From Deltaproteobacteria bacterium (lineage in GTDB: Bacteria > JADJOY01): a stretch of DNA of 64,000 bases. The first letter of the stretch is position 1; every line of letters starts with the position of its first letter. The translations under genes and the position numbers were made by a program. Below the pieces are notes generated by a model that made no database searches, was not told the DNA's origin, and saw only the letters and a program-made list of their open reading frames with translations. Below are positions 39,135-50,972 of this stretch, piece by piece. The stretch spans positions 124,001 through 188,000 of the forward strand of contig JADJOY010000003.1 in NCBI GenBank assembly GCA_016713535.1, read 5' to 3'.

Positions 39135-40508
39135 CCGAGTCGCCCACGCCCGCCACCCGTACTCTGTTTGGCACCGACGGGGTCCGCGGCGTCGCGAACG
39201 TCGAGCCGATGACGGCCGAGACCGCGATGCGGCTCGGGCGAGCGCTGGCCCATCGGGTGCGGTCCTCGGGCGGCAATCGGCCGAGGATCCTGATCGGCAA
39301 GGACACCCGGCTCTCCGGCTACATGCTCGAGGAGGCGCTGGGCTGTGGGATCGTGTCGATGGGGGTCGACGCGCTGTTCGTGGGTCCCCTTCCAACGCCC
39401 GGCATTGCATTCCTGGTGCAGGACATGCGCGCCAACGCCGGCGCCGTGATCTCCGCATCCCACAACCCATACCAGGACAACGGGATCAAGTTCTTCGCGG
39501 CCGACGGCTACAAGCTTCCGGACCAGACCGAGCTCGAGATCGAACGCCACGTCCTTTCGCGCGAGATCGACTCGATCCGGCCGACGGCCGACGCCATCGG
39601 AAAGGTCACGAGGCTTTACGACGCGCAGGGACGCTACGTCGTCTACCTCAAGAGCACATTCCCCAAGGGCCGGAACCTCGAGGGCCTGAAGATCGTCCTC
39701 GACTGCGCGAACGGGGCCGCCTACCGCGTGGCACCCGCCGTCTTCGAGGAGCTCGGCGCGACGGTCATACCGATCGGTGTCGAGCCGGATGGGCGCAACA
39801 TCAACGACAAGTGTGGCTCCACCCATCCCGGAGGCGATGGCGAGCGTGGTGCGGGAGCGGGGCGCGGATCTGGGCATTGCACTGGACGGCGACGCCGACC
39901 GGGTGGTGTTCGTCGACCACACCGGATCGGACGTCGACGGCGACCGCATCCTGGCGATGACGGCGCTCGCGATGCATCGCCGCGGCGCACTCCGCAACGC
40001 GACGGTGGTGGCGACCGTGATGAGCAACCTCGGTCTCGAGCACGCGCTACGCGGTGCGGGCATCCGACTGGTGCGGACGGACGTGGGCGACCGTTACGTG
40101 GTGGAGGAGATGCGCCGCGGCGGTCACAACCTCGGTGGCGAGCAGTCCGGACACATCCTGTTCCTCGATCACGCCACCACCGGAGACGGGATCCTCTCCG
40201 CCCTACAGGTCCTCTCGACGATGCTCGAGTCCGGGAGGAGCCTCGCGGACCTCAAGCACGTGATGGAGCGCGTGCCGCAGAAGCTCGTCAACGTGCGCGT
40301 GAAGCACAAGCGGCCGTTCGCCGACGTGCCACTCATCGCCGCCGCGATCGCGAGGGCGGAGGAGGAGCTCGCCGAGCGGGGACGGATCCTGGTGCGTTAC
40401 TCCGGAACCGAGGCGCTCGCCCGGGTGATGATCGAGGGGGACGATCCTGGCCTCATCGACGAGCTGGCCGGCGGTGTCGCCCGCATCATCGAGACGGCAC
40501 TGGGATGA
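39131..40508 (+). CDS. glmM: Phosphoglucosamine mutase GlmM (one frameshift)
   Basis: Converts glucosamine-6-phosphate to glucosamine-1-phosphate for peptidoglycan and LPS precursors. Motifs are LFGTDGVRG near residue 15, the phosphoserine loop [16 protein letters not shown] (Ser110), metal-binding DGDADR and [15 protein letters not shown] for phosphate binding. An extra G at 39830 breaks the frame after STHP; without it [20 protein letters not shown] continues. The repaired protein is about 458 residues, the family length. Both ends overlap neighbours by ATGA, so shifted ribosomes would miss the pdxJ start. Confidence 0.93.
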
Positions 40509-41248
40509 CCGGCATGGGACGAATCCCGGCGCTCGGCGTCAACGTCGACCACGTCGCCACGGTACGCCAGGCTCGCCGAGCTCCCGTGCCTGATCCGGTC
40601 GCGGCGGCCGTGCTCGCGGAGCTGGCTGGCGCGGACGGAATCACCGTCCATCTGCGGGAGGACCGCCGTCACATCCAGGACCGTGACGTGGAGGTGCTGA
40701 GGCGAACGGTGAAGACCCGGCTCAACCTCGAGATGGCCGCCACCGACGAGATGGTGAGGATCGCGCTCGAGCTGCGGCCCGACCAGGTCACGTTGGTGCC
40801 GGAGAAGCGCGCCGAGCTGACCACCGAAGGTGGGCTCGACGTGGTGCGCGAGCGCGCCGCCACGGCTGCGGCGATCCGCGCGCTCCACGAAGGCGGTGTC
40901 CCGGTGTTCCTGTTCGTGGATCCGGATCCCGCGCAGCTCGATGCGTCGCGCGAACTCGGCGCCAGCGGCGTCGAGATCCATACGGGCACCTACTGCGACG
41001 CGCGTGAGCCGACTCTCGTGGTTCGCGAGCTGGGTCGCGTGCGAGACGCCACTTCCCATGCACTCGGTCTGGGTCTCGAGGTGCATGCCGGGCACGGTCT
41101 CGACTACCAGAACGTCGGCCCCGTTGCCGCGATCCCGGGAGTCGCCGAGCTCAACATCGGTCACAGCATCGTTGCCCGCGCAGTGCTGGTCGGACTGGAG
41201 CGGGCGGTCGCCGAGATGGCTGGGCGGATCCGCGCGGCCGTCCTCTGA
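40505..41248 (+). CDS. pdxJ: Pyridoxine 5'-phosphate synthase PdxJ
   Basis: Last step of DXP-dependent vitamin B6 synthesis, condensing 1-deoxyxylulose-5-phosphate with aminoacetone phosphate. 247 residues with [77 protein letters not shown] and [13 protein letters not shown], all conserved. ATG 40505 overlaps glmM by ATGA. Confidence 0.96.
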   Translation: MTGMGRIPALGVNVDHVATVRQARRAPVPDPVAAAVLAELAGADGITVHLREDRRHIQDRDVEVLRRTVKTRLNLEMAATDEMVRIALELRPDQVTLVPEKRAELTTEGGLDVVRERAATAAAIRALHEGGVPVFLFVDPDPAQLDASRELGASGVEIHTGTYCDAREPTLVVRELGRVRDATSHALGLGLEVHAGHGLDYQNVGPVAAIPGVAELNIGHSIVARAVLVGLERAVAEMAGRIRAAVL

Positions 41249-41366
41249 GCGTTCGGGCGTCCGGCCGCGCGCCACGTTGGCCTGCGGCACGTGACCTGCT
41301 AAACGAAACCGGCGCGCGGCGCCCGCTTCCGGAATCCGCCGCCGTGTTCGCGCGATCGAGGCACAC

Positions 41367-42961
41367 TTGTTCCTGCTGACCGCGGCCGAGATGGCCGAGC
41401 TCGACCGCCGCACCATCGATGTGGTCGGCCTGCCGGGCGCGGTTCTGATGGAGAACGCGGGTCGCGGCGCAACGCGAGCGATCCTGGCACGATTCGGCCG
41501 GCGCCCCATCCCCGTGGCGATCGTGTGCGGAACCGGCAACAACGGTGGTGACGGGTTCGTGATCGCTCGGGTGCTCGCGGGGCTCGGGTTTCGGCCCCGG
41601 ACCGCGTTGCTCGGGACGCGGGAGCGCGTCCGCGGGGACGCGGCGATCCACCTGCGAGCCCTGCAGGGGGCGGGGGGAGCGCTCGAGGAGATCGTCGACG
41701 TCGCGGCGTTCGAGAGCTGGACCACTTCGCTGGGTCCCTGTGGGCTGGTGATCGATGCCGTGTTTGGCACCGGGCTGCGCTCGGAGGTCGCGGGACTGGC
41801 GCGGGCGGCGATCGAGTGGCTCGATCGTCAGCCGGCTCCGGTGGTCGCGGTGGACGTCCCCTCCGGCGTGGACGCGAGCACGGGCCGCGTGATGGGCACG
41901 GCGCCGGCGTGCGAGCTGACGGTGACCTTCGCGTTCCCGAAGCTCGCGCACGTGTTGCCGCCCGGATGTGAGCTCGCCGGCGACGTGCGTGTCGTCGACA
42001 TCGGGATCCCTGGCGCGCTCCTCCACGGCGTCGAGCCGAAGGTCCGCTGGCTCACCGGGTCCGAGGTGGCGCGGCTGGTACCGTTTCGGCCCCGCCAGGC
42101 GCACAAAGGCAGGTTCGGCCACCTGCTGGTGGTGGCGGGATCCAGAGGTCTCACGGGGGCGGCGACGCTGGCGGCCCTCGGCGCGCTGCGCGCGGGGGCC
42201 GGCCTGGTGACGCTCGGCTGTCCGGCGGCGGCCGCCACCGCGTCCGAGAAGCGGGCCCCGAGGTGATGAATGCTGCCCTCCCGGATGGTGGGCGTGGCTT
42301 CCTGGGTGAGGACGCATTGGACGAGGTCGTCCGGCTCTCCTCCGCCAAGCAGGCGGTCGCCGTCGGCCCCGGACTCGGGCGTGCCGCCGAGACGCGCGCG
42401 TTCGTGCGCAGGCTGGTCACCGAGCTCGAGCTACCGATGGTCGTCGATGCCGACGCGTTGATCGCGATCGCCGATGACCCGGGAGTGCTGCGCTCGGCGC
42501 CGGCGCCGCGTGTGCTCACGCCACACCCTGGCGAGATGGCACAGCTCCTCGGCGTGGGGACTGCCGACGTGCAAGGTGATCGGCTTGGCGTGGCGCGGCG
42601 CTTCGCGGAACAGCACAACTGCACCTTGGTGCTCAAGGGTGCGGATACGGTGGTGGCCCATCCGGATGGATCCGCCTCCATCAACTCGACGGGAAACCCG
42701 GGGATGTCGACCGGTGGGATGGGAGACGTTCTCACCGGTATCGTCGGAGCGCTTCTCGCGCAGCGAATGCCCCCGAGTCAGGCGGCAGAGCTCGGCGTCT
42801 ACCTGCACGGCGCCGCTGGCGACCGCTCGGCGTGCGAGGTCGGTCGGAGTGGCCTCCTCGCCAGCGACGTGGCCGACCAGGTCCCACGCGCGCGGGACGA
42901 TCTGGATCTCGGTCGAAGTGGCGCGCTGCCGGCGCGCATCCAGTGGATCGAGGCACCATGA
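41367..42961 (+). CDS. nnrD: Bifunctional NAD(P)HX repair enzyme, NnrE-NnrD fusion (one frameshift)
   Basis: Repairs hydrated NAD(P)H. The N-terminal YjeF domain (epimerase) shows VLMENAGRGA, GTGNNGGDGFV and DAVFGTGL. The C-terminal ADP/ATP-dependent dehydratase domain shows KGRFGHLLVVAGS, VGPGLGR, TPHPGEMAQLLG, LKGADTVVAHPDG and STGGMGDVLTGI. The frame breaks at the C run 42256-42259, where one C is missing; the repaired protein is about 531 residues. The start is TTG at 41367 with GAGG nearby, giving MFLLTAAEMAELD. Its stop overlaps tsaE by ATGA, a very common pairing. Confidence 0.92.
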
Positions 42962-43512
42962 GGCGGCGCCTCCTGAGCGAGTCCGCCGAGCGAACGTTCG
43001 CGCTCGGACGGTCGATCGGCGTGCTCGCTCGCCCCGGGCTCGTGGTAGCGCTGGTCGGCCAGCTCGGCGCGGGGAAGACGCTCTTCACCCGCGGGTTGCA
43101 CCGTGGGCTGGGGCTGCGGGACGACGGCTGGAGTGGCAGCCCGACGTTCGTGCTCGCGACTCGATACTCGGGCTCGCCGTCCCTGCTTCACGCCGACCTC
43201 TATCGGGTTTCGTCCCCAGCCGAGGTGGCCGACCTGGGGATCGAGGACGCCCTCGGCGAGCGTGCCGTGGTCGTGGTGGAGTGGGCCGATCGGCTGCCCG
43301 AAGCGTTGCCGTCCGACCGACTCACGGTGCGCATCGAGGTCCTCGACGAGCATCGCCGGGAGGTCGTGCTCGAGGCGGTCGGCCCGGTCGCCGAGGCCGT
43401 GCTCGCGCAGTCGTTGCCGGAAGATGCCGCCGGGGGCGCAGAGTCCCGCGACGGCACTGAGCCGGCGCCAGGATCTGGACTCGTCACTTCGGAGGGGGCG
43501 CGATGGCGCTGA
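42958..43512 (+). CDS. tsaE: tRNA threonylcarbamoyladenosine biosynthesis ATPase TsaE
   Basis: P-loop ATPase that cooperates with TsaB and TsaD in making t6A37 of tRNAs. 184 residues with Walker A GQLGAGKT (34-41), SPTFVLATRY, HADLYRV and VVVEWADRLP. The C-terminal 35 residues are longer than usual and acidic. The ATGA overlap with nnrD and a 10 bp overlap with lysC indicate one transcript. t6A is the substrate of MtaB encoded further down. Confidence 0.93.
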   Translation: MRRRLLSESAERTFALGRSIGVLARPGLVVALVGQLGAGKTLFTRGLHRGLGLRDDGWSGSPTFVLATRYSGSPSLLHADLYRVSSPAEVADLGIEDALGERAVVVVEWADRLPEALPSDRLTVRIEVLDEHRREVVLEAVGPVAEAVLAQSLPEDAAGGAESRDGTEPAPGSGLVTSEGARWR

Positions 43513-44792
43513 TCGTTCAGAAGTTCGGTGGAACCAGCGTCGGAACGCTGGAGCGAATCGGCCGGGCCGCCGAGCGCGTGGCCGCGACCGCGCGGGCCGG
43601 ACACCGCGTGGTGGTCGTGGTGAGCGCGATGGCGGGCGAGACCAATCGCTTGCTCAAGCTCGCTCACGACATCGCGGAGGTGCCCGACCTCGCCGAGGTC
43701 GATGTGTTGATCGCCACGGGCGAGCAGGCGAGCGCGGCGATGATGGCGATGCAGCTCATCGCGCGAGGGCATCCGGCGCGGAGCTTCCTCGGGCACCAGA
43801 TCGCGATCCACACTAACTCGAGCTACGGCCGCGCCTGGATCGAGTCGATCGACCGTGAACCGGTCCTGGCGGCCCTCGATCGCGGCGAGATCGTGATCGT
43901 CGCGGGTTTCCAGGGGATCGACGCCGCTAATCGCACTACCACGCTCGGACGGGGCGGGTCCGATACCACGGCCGTGGCGCTCGCCGCGGCGCTGGGCGCC
44001 GACTACTGCGACATCTTCACGGACGTGGACGGCGTCTACACGTCCGACCCGAACGTGGTGCCGGACGCACGCCGGACCCCCCATCTGACCCACGAGGAGA
44101 TGCTGGAGATGGCGAGCCTCGGCGCCAAGGTGCTCGCCGAGCGTTCGGTCGAGTACGCGATGCGCTACAACGTCTCCGTACGCGTGCTGCACGCCTTCCA
44201 GGATGGCGAAGGCACGCTCGTCGATGGCCGGGAGGACGAGATGGAACAGCGAACCGTGACCGCCGTGACCTGCCAGCGCGACCAGGCGAAGATCGCCTTC
44301 CGCGGCGTGCCCGATCGTCCGGGCATCGCGGCTTCGATCTTCGCACCGCTCAGCGAAGCCGGCGTGGTGGTCGACATGATCGTCCAGAACGTGAGCGAGC
44401 ACGGGCTGACGGACCTCACCTTCACCGTGCCCCGAGTCGACCTCAAGCGACTGTTGCCCGCCATCGAGGACGTGGCGCGTGGAGTCCAGGCGCGCCAGGT
44501 CGACCACGACCCGACGATCGCCAAGGTGTCGGTGATCGGGGTCGGGATGCGGACTCACGCGGGCGTAGCGGCGCGGATGTTCCAGGCGTTGTCGGCGGTG
44601 GGGGTGAACATGCAGATGATCTCCACGTCGGAGATCAAGATAAGCTGCGTGATCGAGGACAAGTTCAGCGAGCTTGCGGTGCGCGTGCTGCACGACGCGT
44701 TCGAGCTCGGTAAGAAGAAGGCGCCGTCGCCGCGTGGCAAGGCGAGCGCCGCCAAGAAGAAGACCGCGCCGCGAAAGCGCGCGCGAGCGTGA
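43503..44792 (+). CDS. lysC: Aspartate kinase LysC
   Basis: First enzyme of lysine, threonine and methionine synthesis. 429 residues with KFGGTSVG (7-14), [38 protein letters not shown] and two ACT-type domains at the C terminus ([49 protein letters not shown]), which are probably the site of feedback inhibition. The last 25 residues are a Lys/Arg/Ala/Pro-rich tail that aspartate kinases normally lack. It overlaps tsaE and cimA. Confidence 0.95.
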   Translation: MALIVQKFGGTSVGTLERIGRAAERVAATARAGHRVVVVVSAMAGETNRLLKLAHDIAEVPDLAEVDVLIATGEQASAAMMAMQLIARGHPARSFLGHQIAIHTNSSYGRAWIESIDREPVLAALDRGEIVIVAGFQGIDAANRTTTLGRGGSDTTAVALAAALGADYCDIFTDVDGVYTSDPNVVPDARRTPHLTHEEMLEMASLGAKVLAERSVEYAMRYNVSVRVLHAFQDGEGTLVDGREDEMEQRTVTAVTCQRDQAKIAFRGVPDRPGIAASIFAPLSEAGVVVDMIVQNVSEHGLTDLTFTVPRVDLKRLLPAIEDVARGVQARQVDHDPTIAKVSVIGVGMRTHAGVAARMFQALSAVGVNMQMISTSEIKISCVIEDKFSELAVRVLHDAFELGKKKAPSPRGKASAAKKKTAPRKRARA

Positions 44793-46432
44793 GTCGGCCG
44801 CGCCGGCTGGAGATCCCGACCGTGAGCGAACCGCAAGTCCTGCTCTACGACACCACGCTTCGCGACGGCACGCAGGCCGAGGACGTGTCGCTCACGCTCG
44901 AGGACAAGCTCCTCATCGCGGAGAAGCTCGACGGGCTCGGGATCCACCGCATCGAAGGAGGGTGGCCAGGCTCGAACCCGAAGGACATGGCGTTCTTCAC
45001 CGAGGCGCGGAAGCTGGCGCTGAAGCATGCCAAGGTCACGGCGTTCGGCATGACCCGCCGCGCGGGGGTGACGGCTCGGCGTGACCTCAACCTGCAATCG
45101 CTCCTCGAAGCCGGGACCGAGTCGGTGACGATCGTAGGCAAGACGTGGGACTTCCACGTCCATCATGCGCTCCGAGTGTCGCTGGACGAGAACCTGCGCA
45201 TGATCGAGGAGTCGATCGCGTACCTGAAGAAGCGGGTGCCGGAGGTGATGTACGACGCCGAGCACTTCTTCGATGGGTATCGCGAGAACCCCGAGTATGC
45301 GCTCAAGACGCTCGACGCTGCGATCGCTGGCGGCGCCGATTGGCTGGTGCTCTGCGACACCAACGGCGGCACCTTGCCGAGCGACCTCGGCCGCGTTCTG
45401 GACGCGATCGTGCCGCGAGCTCCCGGTCGGATCGGCATCCACTGCCACAACGACGCGGAGTGCGCCGTGGCCAACAGCGTCCTCGCGGTCGAGAAGGGCG
45501 CGCGCCAGGTTCAGGGCACGATCAACGGGATCGGTGAGCGGTGTGGTAACGCGAACCTCTGCTCGATCATCCCCAACCTCAAGCTGAAGCGCGGCATCGA
45601 TTGTGTGAGCGACGCGCAGCTCAAGACTCTCAAGGAGGTGTCGCGGTTCGTCGCGGAGCTCGCCAACATGACGCCCTCGAAGCACCAGCCGTACGTGGGC
45701 GAGAGCGCGTTCGCGCACAAGGGCGGAATGCACGTGAGCGCGATCCGGCGACACTCGCGAACGTACGAGCACGTCCCGCCGGACAAGGTCGGGAACCGAC
45801 AGCGCGTCCTGGTGTCGGATCTCTCGGGGCAGTCGAACGTGCTCTTCAAGGCCGAGGAGTTCGGTCTCGACCTCTCCGATCGCAAGCCCGAGGTTCGGGC
45901 GATCGTCGACGACCTGAAGGAACTCGAGAACGAAGGGTATCAGTTCGAGGGCGCCGAGGGGTCCTTCGAGCTGCTCGTCGATCGCGCTCTGAACGGCAAG
46001 AAACATTGGTTTGACCTACGCGGATTCCGCGTAATCGACGAGAAGCGCGAAGCGGGACGCGAGCCGTATTCGGAGGCGACGATCCGCGTGGTCGTGAACG
46101 GCGAGGAGGAGCACACCGCCGCTGAGGGGCACCCCCCCGTCAACGCTCTCGACACTGCCCTGCCCAAGGCCCTCGAGCGCTTCTACCCCGAGCTCCAGAC
46201 CGTGCAACTACTCGACTACAAGGTTCGCGTGCTCAAGGCCCGATCTGGTACCTCGGCCCGGGTACGGGTTTTGATCGAATCGGGGGATGGCCACAACCGC
46301 TGGGGGACCGTGGGCGTCTCCGAGAACATCATCGAGGCCAGCTGGCAGGCGCTCGTCGACAGTCTCGTGTACAAGCTCTACGTGGACGCGAGGAAGAAGG
46401 GGCGCAAGCGTGCCGCCCGACGAAACGGCTGA
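44789..46432 (+). CDS. cimA: Citramalate synthase CimA
   Basis: Condenses pyruvate and acetyl-CoA to (R)-citramalate, the threonine-independent entry to isoleucine. 547 residues: a DRE-TIM barrel with [11 protein letters not shown] (20-29), VCDTNGG-like [13 protein letters not shown] and [23 protein letters not shown], then the LeuA dimer/regulatory domain ([20 protein letters not shown]). The length and DGTQAEDVS favour CimA over isopropylmalate synthase. Start is GTG at 44789 overlapping lysC, with GTG 44822 an alternative. Confidence 0.93.
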   Translation: MSRPRRLEIPTVSEPQVLLYDTTLRDGTQAEDVSLTLEDKLLIAEKLDGLGIHRIEGGWPGSNPKDMAFFTEARKLALKHAKVTAFGMTRRAGVTARRDLNLQSLLEAGTESVTIVGKTWDFHVHHALRVSLDENLRMIEESIAYLKKRVPEVMYDAEHFFDGYRENPEYALKTLDAAIAGGADWLVLCDTNGGTLPSDLGRVLDAIVPRAPGRIGIHCHNDAECAVANSVLAVEKGARQVQGTINGIGERCGNANLCSIIPNLKLKRGIDCVSDAQLKTLKEVSRFVAELANMTPSKHQPYVGESAFAHKGGMHVSAIRRHSRTYEHVPPDKVGNRQRVLVSDLSGQSNVLFKAEEFGLDLSDRKPEVRAIVDDLKELENEGYQFEGAEGSFELLVDRALNGKKHWFDLRGFRVIDEKREAGREPYSEATIRVVVNGEEEHTAAEGHPPVNALDTALPKALERFYPELQTVQLLDYKVRVLKARSGTSARVRVLIESGDGHNRWGTVGVSENIIEASWQALVDSLVYKLYVDARKKGRKRAARRNG

Positions 46433-46853
46433 GATCTGGTCCGTGGCCCGATCTGGCCTCGCCGTGCTCCTGGCCGCCGTGATCGTCGTCGCGGTGGCTA
46501 TGGGGATGGCGCGCGGGGACACCGCGGGCAGCTCCGGAAGCGAGCATAGCGCCAGAGCCCGGTCCAACTGGCGCCCGCGCTTGGACGTCGCGGGTCCGCA
46601 TGCGACTGGAGAGCCGGCCGCGATCGTCCTGATGCGGGGCGGGCGGTTGTCTCTCGGCTCGCTCGATGCCGACGATCTACGTCTCATCGACGGGATCGGT
46701 CCGCAGCGCGCCCGCGCTCTCGTCGCCGCGCGTCGTGCAGGGGCGCTCCGGACGCTGACGGACGCCGACCGCCTACCGGGCTTCGGCCCACAGCTCGTAT
46801 CTCGGCTGGCAGCCTCCCTCGCGTTCGCGGGCGGAGGAGAGGAGCAAAGATGA
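46410..46853 (+). CDS. Membrane-anchored helix-hairpin-helix protein (ComEA-like)
   Basis: Protein of 147 residues. One N-terminal membrane helix ([17 protein letters not shown]), a linker, then a ComEA-type helix-hairpin-helix pair ([40 protein letters not shown]). ComEA family proteins bind DNA at the outer face of the membrane during transformation, but single HhH proteins of this size also occur without known role. GTG 46410 is chosen because AGGAAGAAGGGG precedes it; it overlaps cimA by 23 bp. The next gene overlaps it by ATGA. Confidence 0.75.
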   Translation: MPPDETAEIWSVARSGLAVLLAAVIVVAVAMGMARGDTAGSSGSEHSARARSNWRPRLDVAGPHATGEPAAIVLMRGGRLSLGSLDADDLRLIDGIGPQRARALVAARRAGALRTLTDADRLPGFGPQLVSRLAASLAFAGGGEEQR

Positions 46854-47581
46854 CGGCCTCGGTGACGGAAGTCGACCGCCCGCGCTCACGTGGACCGTCC
46901 GCTGCGCTCGGTGCTGCCGTGCTCAGCCTGGTCCTCGAGATCGGCTGCTCGAATACCGCGATGCAGCTCGCCGCTCAGGAGGCCGTGGACCGAGCGACCA
47001 AGGCGGAGTTGGAGACCGAGGCGCTCCAGCCATCCCGATCGGATCAGATGCTGTACCGGATGCCGCTCAACCAGGCTCGAGATGCCCTGGCGGGGGGACG
47101 TGACGAGGAAGCCAAGCGTCTCGCGGACAAGGCGTATCAATCCGCCGTCGAGGTTCGTGATCGGCGCTTGCAGGCGAAGAAGGCGATCGGCACGCGAATG
47201 ACCGAGGTCGAGACGCTCGCCCAGATCGCGCTCAAGGATCCGGATCCGTCGCTCGACAAGGAAGCGTTGTTCCGCGAGGTCGACAAGCGCTATGCGAGCG
47301 CCAAGAAGAAGCTGGCGGCGCTCGACTACGAAGGTTCTCTCGACGATGCGGACGAAGCGCTGACCATGCTGAAGCGTCGTACGCAGCTCTTCCGGAAGTC
47401 CCGGGCGATCCAGGTCACTCCACCCACGGACGAGAGCGTCGTCGCTCCCTCGACGGAGCCGGCACCTAGCGCTCCCGAGGTCGAGACCGGCGCCGAGAAT
47501 CGGCCCGGCAACGACGGCGGGTCGTTCATGGACCGCCTCCGAAGGGCGGCGACGAAGAGCGGAACTGGCGCCCCGCAGTGA
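46850..47581 (+). CDS. Helical lipoprotein (DUF4398-like)
   Basis: Protein of 243 residues. The signal sequence (AALGAAVLSLVLEIGC) ends in IGC as a lipobox-like site. Most of the rest is alpha-helical and charged (QEAVDRATKAELETEAL, MPLNQARDALAGGRDEEAKRLADKAYQSAVE), resembling DUF4398-type envelope lipoproteins, with a Pro/Ser-rich C-terminal tail. It follows the HhH gene by ATGA overlap and ends the lysC-cimA run. Role unknown. Confidence 0.7.
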   Translation: MTASVTEVDRPRSRGPSAALGAAVLSLVLEIGCSNTAMQLAAQEAVDRATKAELETEALQPSRSDQMLYRMPLNQARDALAGGRDEEAKRLADKAYQSAVEVRDRRLQAKKAIGTRMTEVETLAQIALKDPDPSLDKEALFREVDKRYASAKKKLAALDYEGSLDDADEALTMLKRRTQLFRKSRAIQVTPPTDESVVAPSTEPAPSAPEVETGAENRPGNDGGSFMDRLRRAATKSGTGAPQ

Positions 47582-47698
47582 CCGACCTCTCCCCCCGCGA
47601 CGCGGTGCGTTGACGCCGTCGCGCGCCGAGTGCGATGGTTCTGCATTTCGCGCCGGATTCGGGATGGGCGCGAGGGTGAAGGGCAACGGGCTACGTTC

Positions 47699-48418
47699 GT
47701 GTCGTTCCGAGACCTCGTCGCGTTGCTTCGCGAGGACGTGCGCGCGATCCTCGATCGCGATCCAGCGGCCCGAAATCCGGTCGAGGTCGTGACGTGCTAC
47801 CCGGGTCTGCACGCCGTGTGGGGGCATCGGATCGCCCACGCCCTGTGGATGAGAGACGCGTTCTGGCTCGCGCGAGTCACATCCCAGCTGACACGGTGGC
47901 TCACTGGCATCGAGATTCACCCTGCGGCGCGCATCGGCCGTCGGCTCTTCATCGATCATGGCATGGGTGTCGTGATCGGCCAGACGGCCGAGATCGGTGA
48001 CGACGTGACGATCCTTCAGGGGGTCACGCTGGGGGGAACGAGCACCCGCAGGGAAAAGCGTCATCCCACGGTCGAGGACAACGTCGTCATCGGTGCTGGC
48101 GCGGCCGTGATCGGGCGCGTTCGCGTGGGACGAGATTCGAAGATCGGTTCCGGCTCGGTGGTGATCCGCGATGTTCCGCCGCACAGTACCGTCGTGGGCA
48201 TTCCTGGTCGGGTGATCTTCCGGGAGAGCGCGGAGGCCGTCGACTTGGACCACACGGATCTTCCTGATCTGCAGGCCGCGACCACCGAGTCCTTGTGGCG
48301 GGCGGTTCGTGAGCTCCACGAGCGGTTCGCTCGCCTCGAGCGGCGCGGAGCGGCGGAATCCGATGGGGATGGCCCGCTCGGCGCGGGTGAGGAGCTTCAC
48401 GACCGCCCGAAGCCCTGA
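47699..48418 (+). CDS. cysE: Serine O-acetyltransferase CysE
   Basis: Makes O-acetylserine for cysteine synthesis. 239 residues with the N-terminal helical part ([20 protein letters not shown]), then the left-handed beta-helix repeats [35 protein letters not shown] and [18 protein letters not shown] and the active-site His are present. The frame is open 23 codons further upstream, but the GTG at 47699 begins the family's usual start region ([10 protein letters not shown]). Cysteine supply would serve the sulfur-transferring neighbours mnmA and mtaB indirectly. Confidence 0.92.
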   Translation: MSFRDLVALLREDVRAILDRDPAARNPVEVVTCYPGLHAVWGHRIAHALWMRDAFWLARVTSQLTRWLTGIEIHPAARIGRRLFIDHGMGVVIGQTAEIGDDVTILQGVTLGGTSTRREKRHPTVEDNVVIGAGAAVIGRVRVGRDSKIGSGSVVIRDVPPHSTVVGIPGRVIFRESAEAVDLDHTDLPDLQAATTESLWRAVRELHERFARLERRGAAESDGDGPLGAGEELHDRPKP

Positions 48419-48555
48419 TCGGGCACGTCGTCCCGAGACCCCATCCCACCTCCCGCTTCCCCCGGCTAGACTTCGTCTCTTCGGCGACTCGACCGCGCGG
48501 CGCGTGGCGTCCTCGCCCGTCCCTCTCCCTTGCTCGCCAGCGCGACGAACTCACG

Positions 48556-49647
48556 ATGAAGCCACGGGTGGTGGTCGCCATGAGCGGCGGGGTGGACTCG
48601 TCGACGGCCGCGCTGCTGGTGCGGGACGCCGGCTTCGAGGCGATCGGCGTGACTCTTCGCCTGTGGAATCCTTCGCAGCCCGGCGAGGCGGCGACCGCGA
48701 AGAGCTGCTGCAGTCCATCCGAAGTCGAGGATGCTGCACGGGTCGCGCGTGCGCTCGGCATCCCGCACTATGTACTCGACCACGTCGAGCCATTCAGTCG
48801 GAGCGTGATCGGGCCTTTCGTGAGCGACTACCTGGCGGGGCGAACACCGATCCCCTGCGTTCTCTGCAATCAAGTCCTCAAGTTCGGCCAGCTCCTCCAG
48901 ACCGCGCGGAAGGTAGGTGCCGAGGCGCTCGTCACGGGTCACTACGCGCGGATCGAGCACGCAGGTAGTGAGGCGCCGGTCTTGAAGCGCGCCCGCGATC
49001 GGTCGAAGGATCAGTCGTACTTCCTGTTTTCGATCCCGGCGCACGATCTGGGACGGATTCTGTTTCCGCTGGGCGAGCTCACCAAGGACGAGGTCCGCGC
49101 TCGCGCAGTCGCCGCCGGACTTCCCGTCGCCCACAAACCCGAGAGTCAGGAGATCTGCTTCATCCCCGATGGCGACCACGCGACCTTCGTCGAGCGTGTA
49201 GCACGGCTCGCCGGGAGCGAGCTGGCTGGGCCCATCGTCGATCTCGACGGCCGCCGCGTCGGTGAGCATCCCGGGATTCACCGTTTCACCGTGGGGCAGC
49301 GCCGCGGTCTCGGGATCGGCGGAGGGAGCCCGCGGTTCGTGGTGCGGATCGACGGCGCCTCGCGCACCCTGCAGGTAGGGCCGCGAGAGGCGCTCGCCGA
49401 GCGGGTCCTACGGGCTGCTCGGCCGTCCTGGCTTACACCGCGGGCGCCGATGGCGGGGGCGCGCGTGACCGCACAGATCCGTTCTCGTCACCTCGAGGCG
49501 CCCGCCACGGTACAGGAGGCCGGATCCGACCGGATCGTGCTCCACTTCGACGAACCGCAAGAAGCCATCACGCCGGGCCAGGCAGCCGTTCTCTACAGCG
49601 GCGATCAGGTGCTGGGCGGTGGCTGGATCGAGGATCGCGCGGCGTGA
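48556..49647 (+). CDS. mnmA: tRNA-specific 2-thiouridylase MnmA
   Basis: Thiolates U34 in Glu, Gln and Lys tRNAs. 363 residues with the PP-loop AMSGGVDSS (8-16), LRLWN, the first catalytic Cys in [25 protein letters not shown], the second Cys in ESQEICFI and the C-terminal beta domain with [18 protein letters not shown] 48556 has no strong ribosome-binding site. Its stop overlaps the mtaB GTG start (GTGA), so two tRNA sulfur-modifying enzymes are co-translated. Confidence 0.95.
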   Translation: MKPRVVVAMSGGVDSSTAALLVRDAGFEAIGVTLRLWNPSQPGEAATAKSCCSPSEVEDAARVARALGIPHYVLDHVEPFSRSVIGPFVSDYLAGRTPIPCVLCNQVLKFGQLLQTARKVGAEALVTGHYARIEHAGSEAPVLKRARDRSKDQSYFLFSIPAHDLGRILFPLGELTKDEVRARAVAAGLPVAHKPESQEICFIPDGDHATFVERVARLAGSELAGPIVDLDGRRVGEHPGIHRFTVGQRRGLGIGGGSPRFVVRIDGASRTLQVGPREALAERVLRAARPSWLTPRAPMAGARVTAQIRSRHLEAPATVQEAGSDRIVLHFDEPQEAITPGQAAVLYSGDQVLGGGWIEDRAA

Positions 49648-50972
49648 GCTCGACCGTTTACCTCGCTGCCGTGGGATGCCGCGTGAACCAGGCGGAGATC
49701 GACGGTCTCGCAGCGGAGCTGGTGGGCCGCGGCTTCGTTGCCGTCGCCGATCCCACCCGCGCGGACCTCGTGGTCTTGAACACCTGCGCGGTGACTGGTT
49801 CCGCGGACACCGATGGGCGCAAGCTGGTGCGCCGGATCCATCGTTCGAACCCGAACGCTCGGATCGTGGTGACCGGCTGTCAGGCGGAGCGTGATGCCGA
49901 GAAGCTCGCCGCGCTACCCGGCGTGCGCCTGGTTGCCGGAAACGGGGCGAAGGCGAGGGTGGCGGAACTGGCCGTGTCGCTCGAGCTGGATCGGAACGCT
50001 CGCATCGAGCGGCCTCCCGTCGTGTCGGACGAAAGGTTCGTGGCGCTCGCGTTCGAACCGGAGCTCGCTTCGTCGAGCCGGCCGCTGGTCAAGATCCAGG
50101 ATGGCTGCGATCGGAGCTGTGCCTTCTGCGTGATCCCGGGCGCCCGCGGCGGTTCTCGGTCGCTAGGGGCCGAGTCGGTGATCGATCGGCTTCGCGCAAT
50201 CGCTCGAGCGGGCCACGCCGAGGCCGTCCTGACGGGCATCGACCTCGGCTCGTGGGGAGCCGACCTCGACCCCGCGAGCAGCCTCGCACTGCTCCTCGAT
50301 CGGATCGATCGCGAGCGTCCGCTGCAGCGGCTCCGCCTCAGCTCGCTCGACCCGCGCGACTTGACCGAGGAGCTCGCTGAGCGGTTGGCTCGGTATTCCT
50401 GGATCTGTCCCCATCTCCACGTCAGCCTCCAGACGGGCTCAGCCGAGGTCCACCGACGGATGGGGCGAGGACGATGGCCGCACGGCATCGAGGAGCGCCT
50501 TCGGCTGATCTGCCGAGCGCGAGCGGGCCTGTCGCTCGGCCTCGACGTGCTCACGGGCTTTCCTGGCGAGACCGAGCGCGATCACGAGCGGACGTTGACG
50601 TGGGTTCGCGACCAGCCGGTGACCTATCTCCACGTGTTCCCGTACTCGCCGCGCCCCGGCACGGCCGCCTTCGAGTGGCCCATGGCCAATGGCGTGAGCT
50701 TCGTGTCCCCCGTCGCTCAGCAGACCTTACGGCGACGGGCGCGCGAGCTCCGGGAGCTCGGGGCACGGCTACGGCTCGCGTTTCATCAGCGCCACGTTGG
50801 TCGCGAGGTCGAGTGCGTGCTGGAACGGATCGACGGCGACCTCGCGCGTGGTTCATCCGCGAACTTCGTTCCCCTCGAGTGGCGACTTTCGGAGCGGGAC
50901 CGAGTCGGCGCTCTGACACGGGTCCGGATCGTTCGGGCGCGGGCCGAGGCTTGCGAAGGAGTCGTCGCGTGA
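49644..50972 (+). CDS. mtaB: tRNA t6A37 methylthiotransferase MtaB
   Basis: Radical-SAM enzyme converting t6A37 to ms2t6A. 442 residues: UPF0004 domain with Cys12 (GCRVNQAE), Cys48 (NTCAV) and Cys79 (TGCQ), radical-SAM CDRSCAFC (Cys155, Cys159, Cys162) and FPGETERD, and a C-terminal TRAM-like part ([14 protein letters not shown]). GCRVNQAE separates it from MiaB and RimO. Start is GTG at 49644. The gene lies 6 kb after tsaE, which helps make its substrate. Confidence 0.93.
   Translation: MSSTVYLAAVGCRVNQAEIDGLAAELVGRGFVAVADPTRADLVVLNTCAVTGSADTDGRKLVRRIHRSNPNARIVVTGCQAERDAEKLAALPGVRLVAGNGAKARVAELAVSLELDRNARIERPPVVSDERFVALAFEPELASSSRPLVKIQDGCDRSCAFCVIPGARGGSRSLGAESVIDRLRAIARAGHAEAVLTGIDLGSWGADLDPASSLALLLDRIDRERPLQRLRLSSLDPRDLTEELAERLARYSWICPHLHVSLQTGSAEVHRRMGRGRWPHGIEERLRLICRARAGLSLGLDVLTGFPGETERDHERTLTWVRDQPVTYLHVFPYSPRPGTAAFEWPMANGVSFVSPVAQQTLRRRARELRELGARLRLAFHQRHVGREVECVLERIDGDLARGSSANFVPLEWRLSERDRVGALTRVRIVRARAEACEGVVA

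Noticed and set aside
39777-40508. Separate short phosphomutase gene
   Set aside because: It is the C-terminal part of GlmM displaced by one extra base.
46410-46853. Calling the HhH protein a true ComEA competence protein
   Set aside because: No comEC, comF or other competence gene is in the window and HhH-membrane proteins have varied roles.
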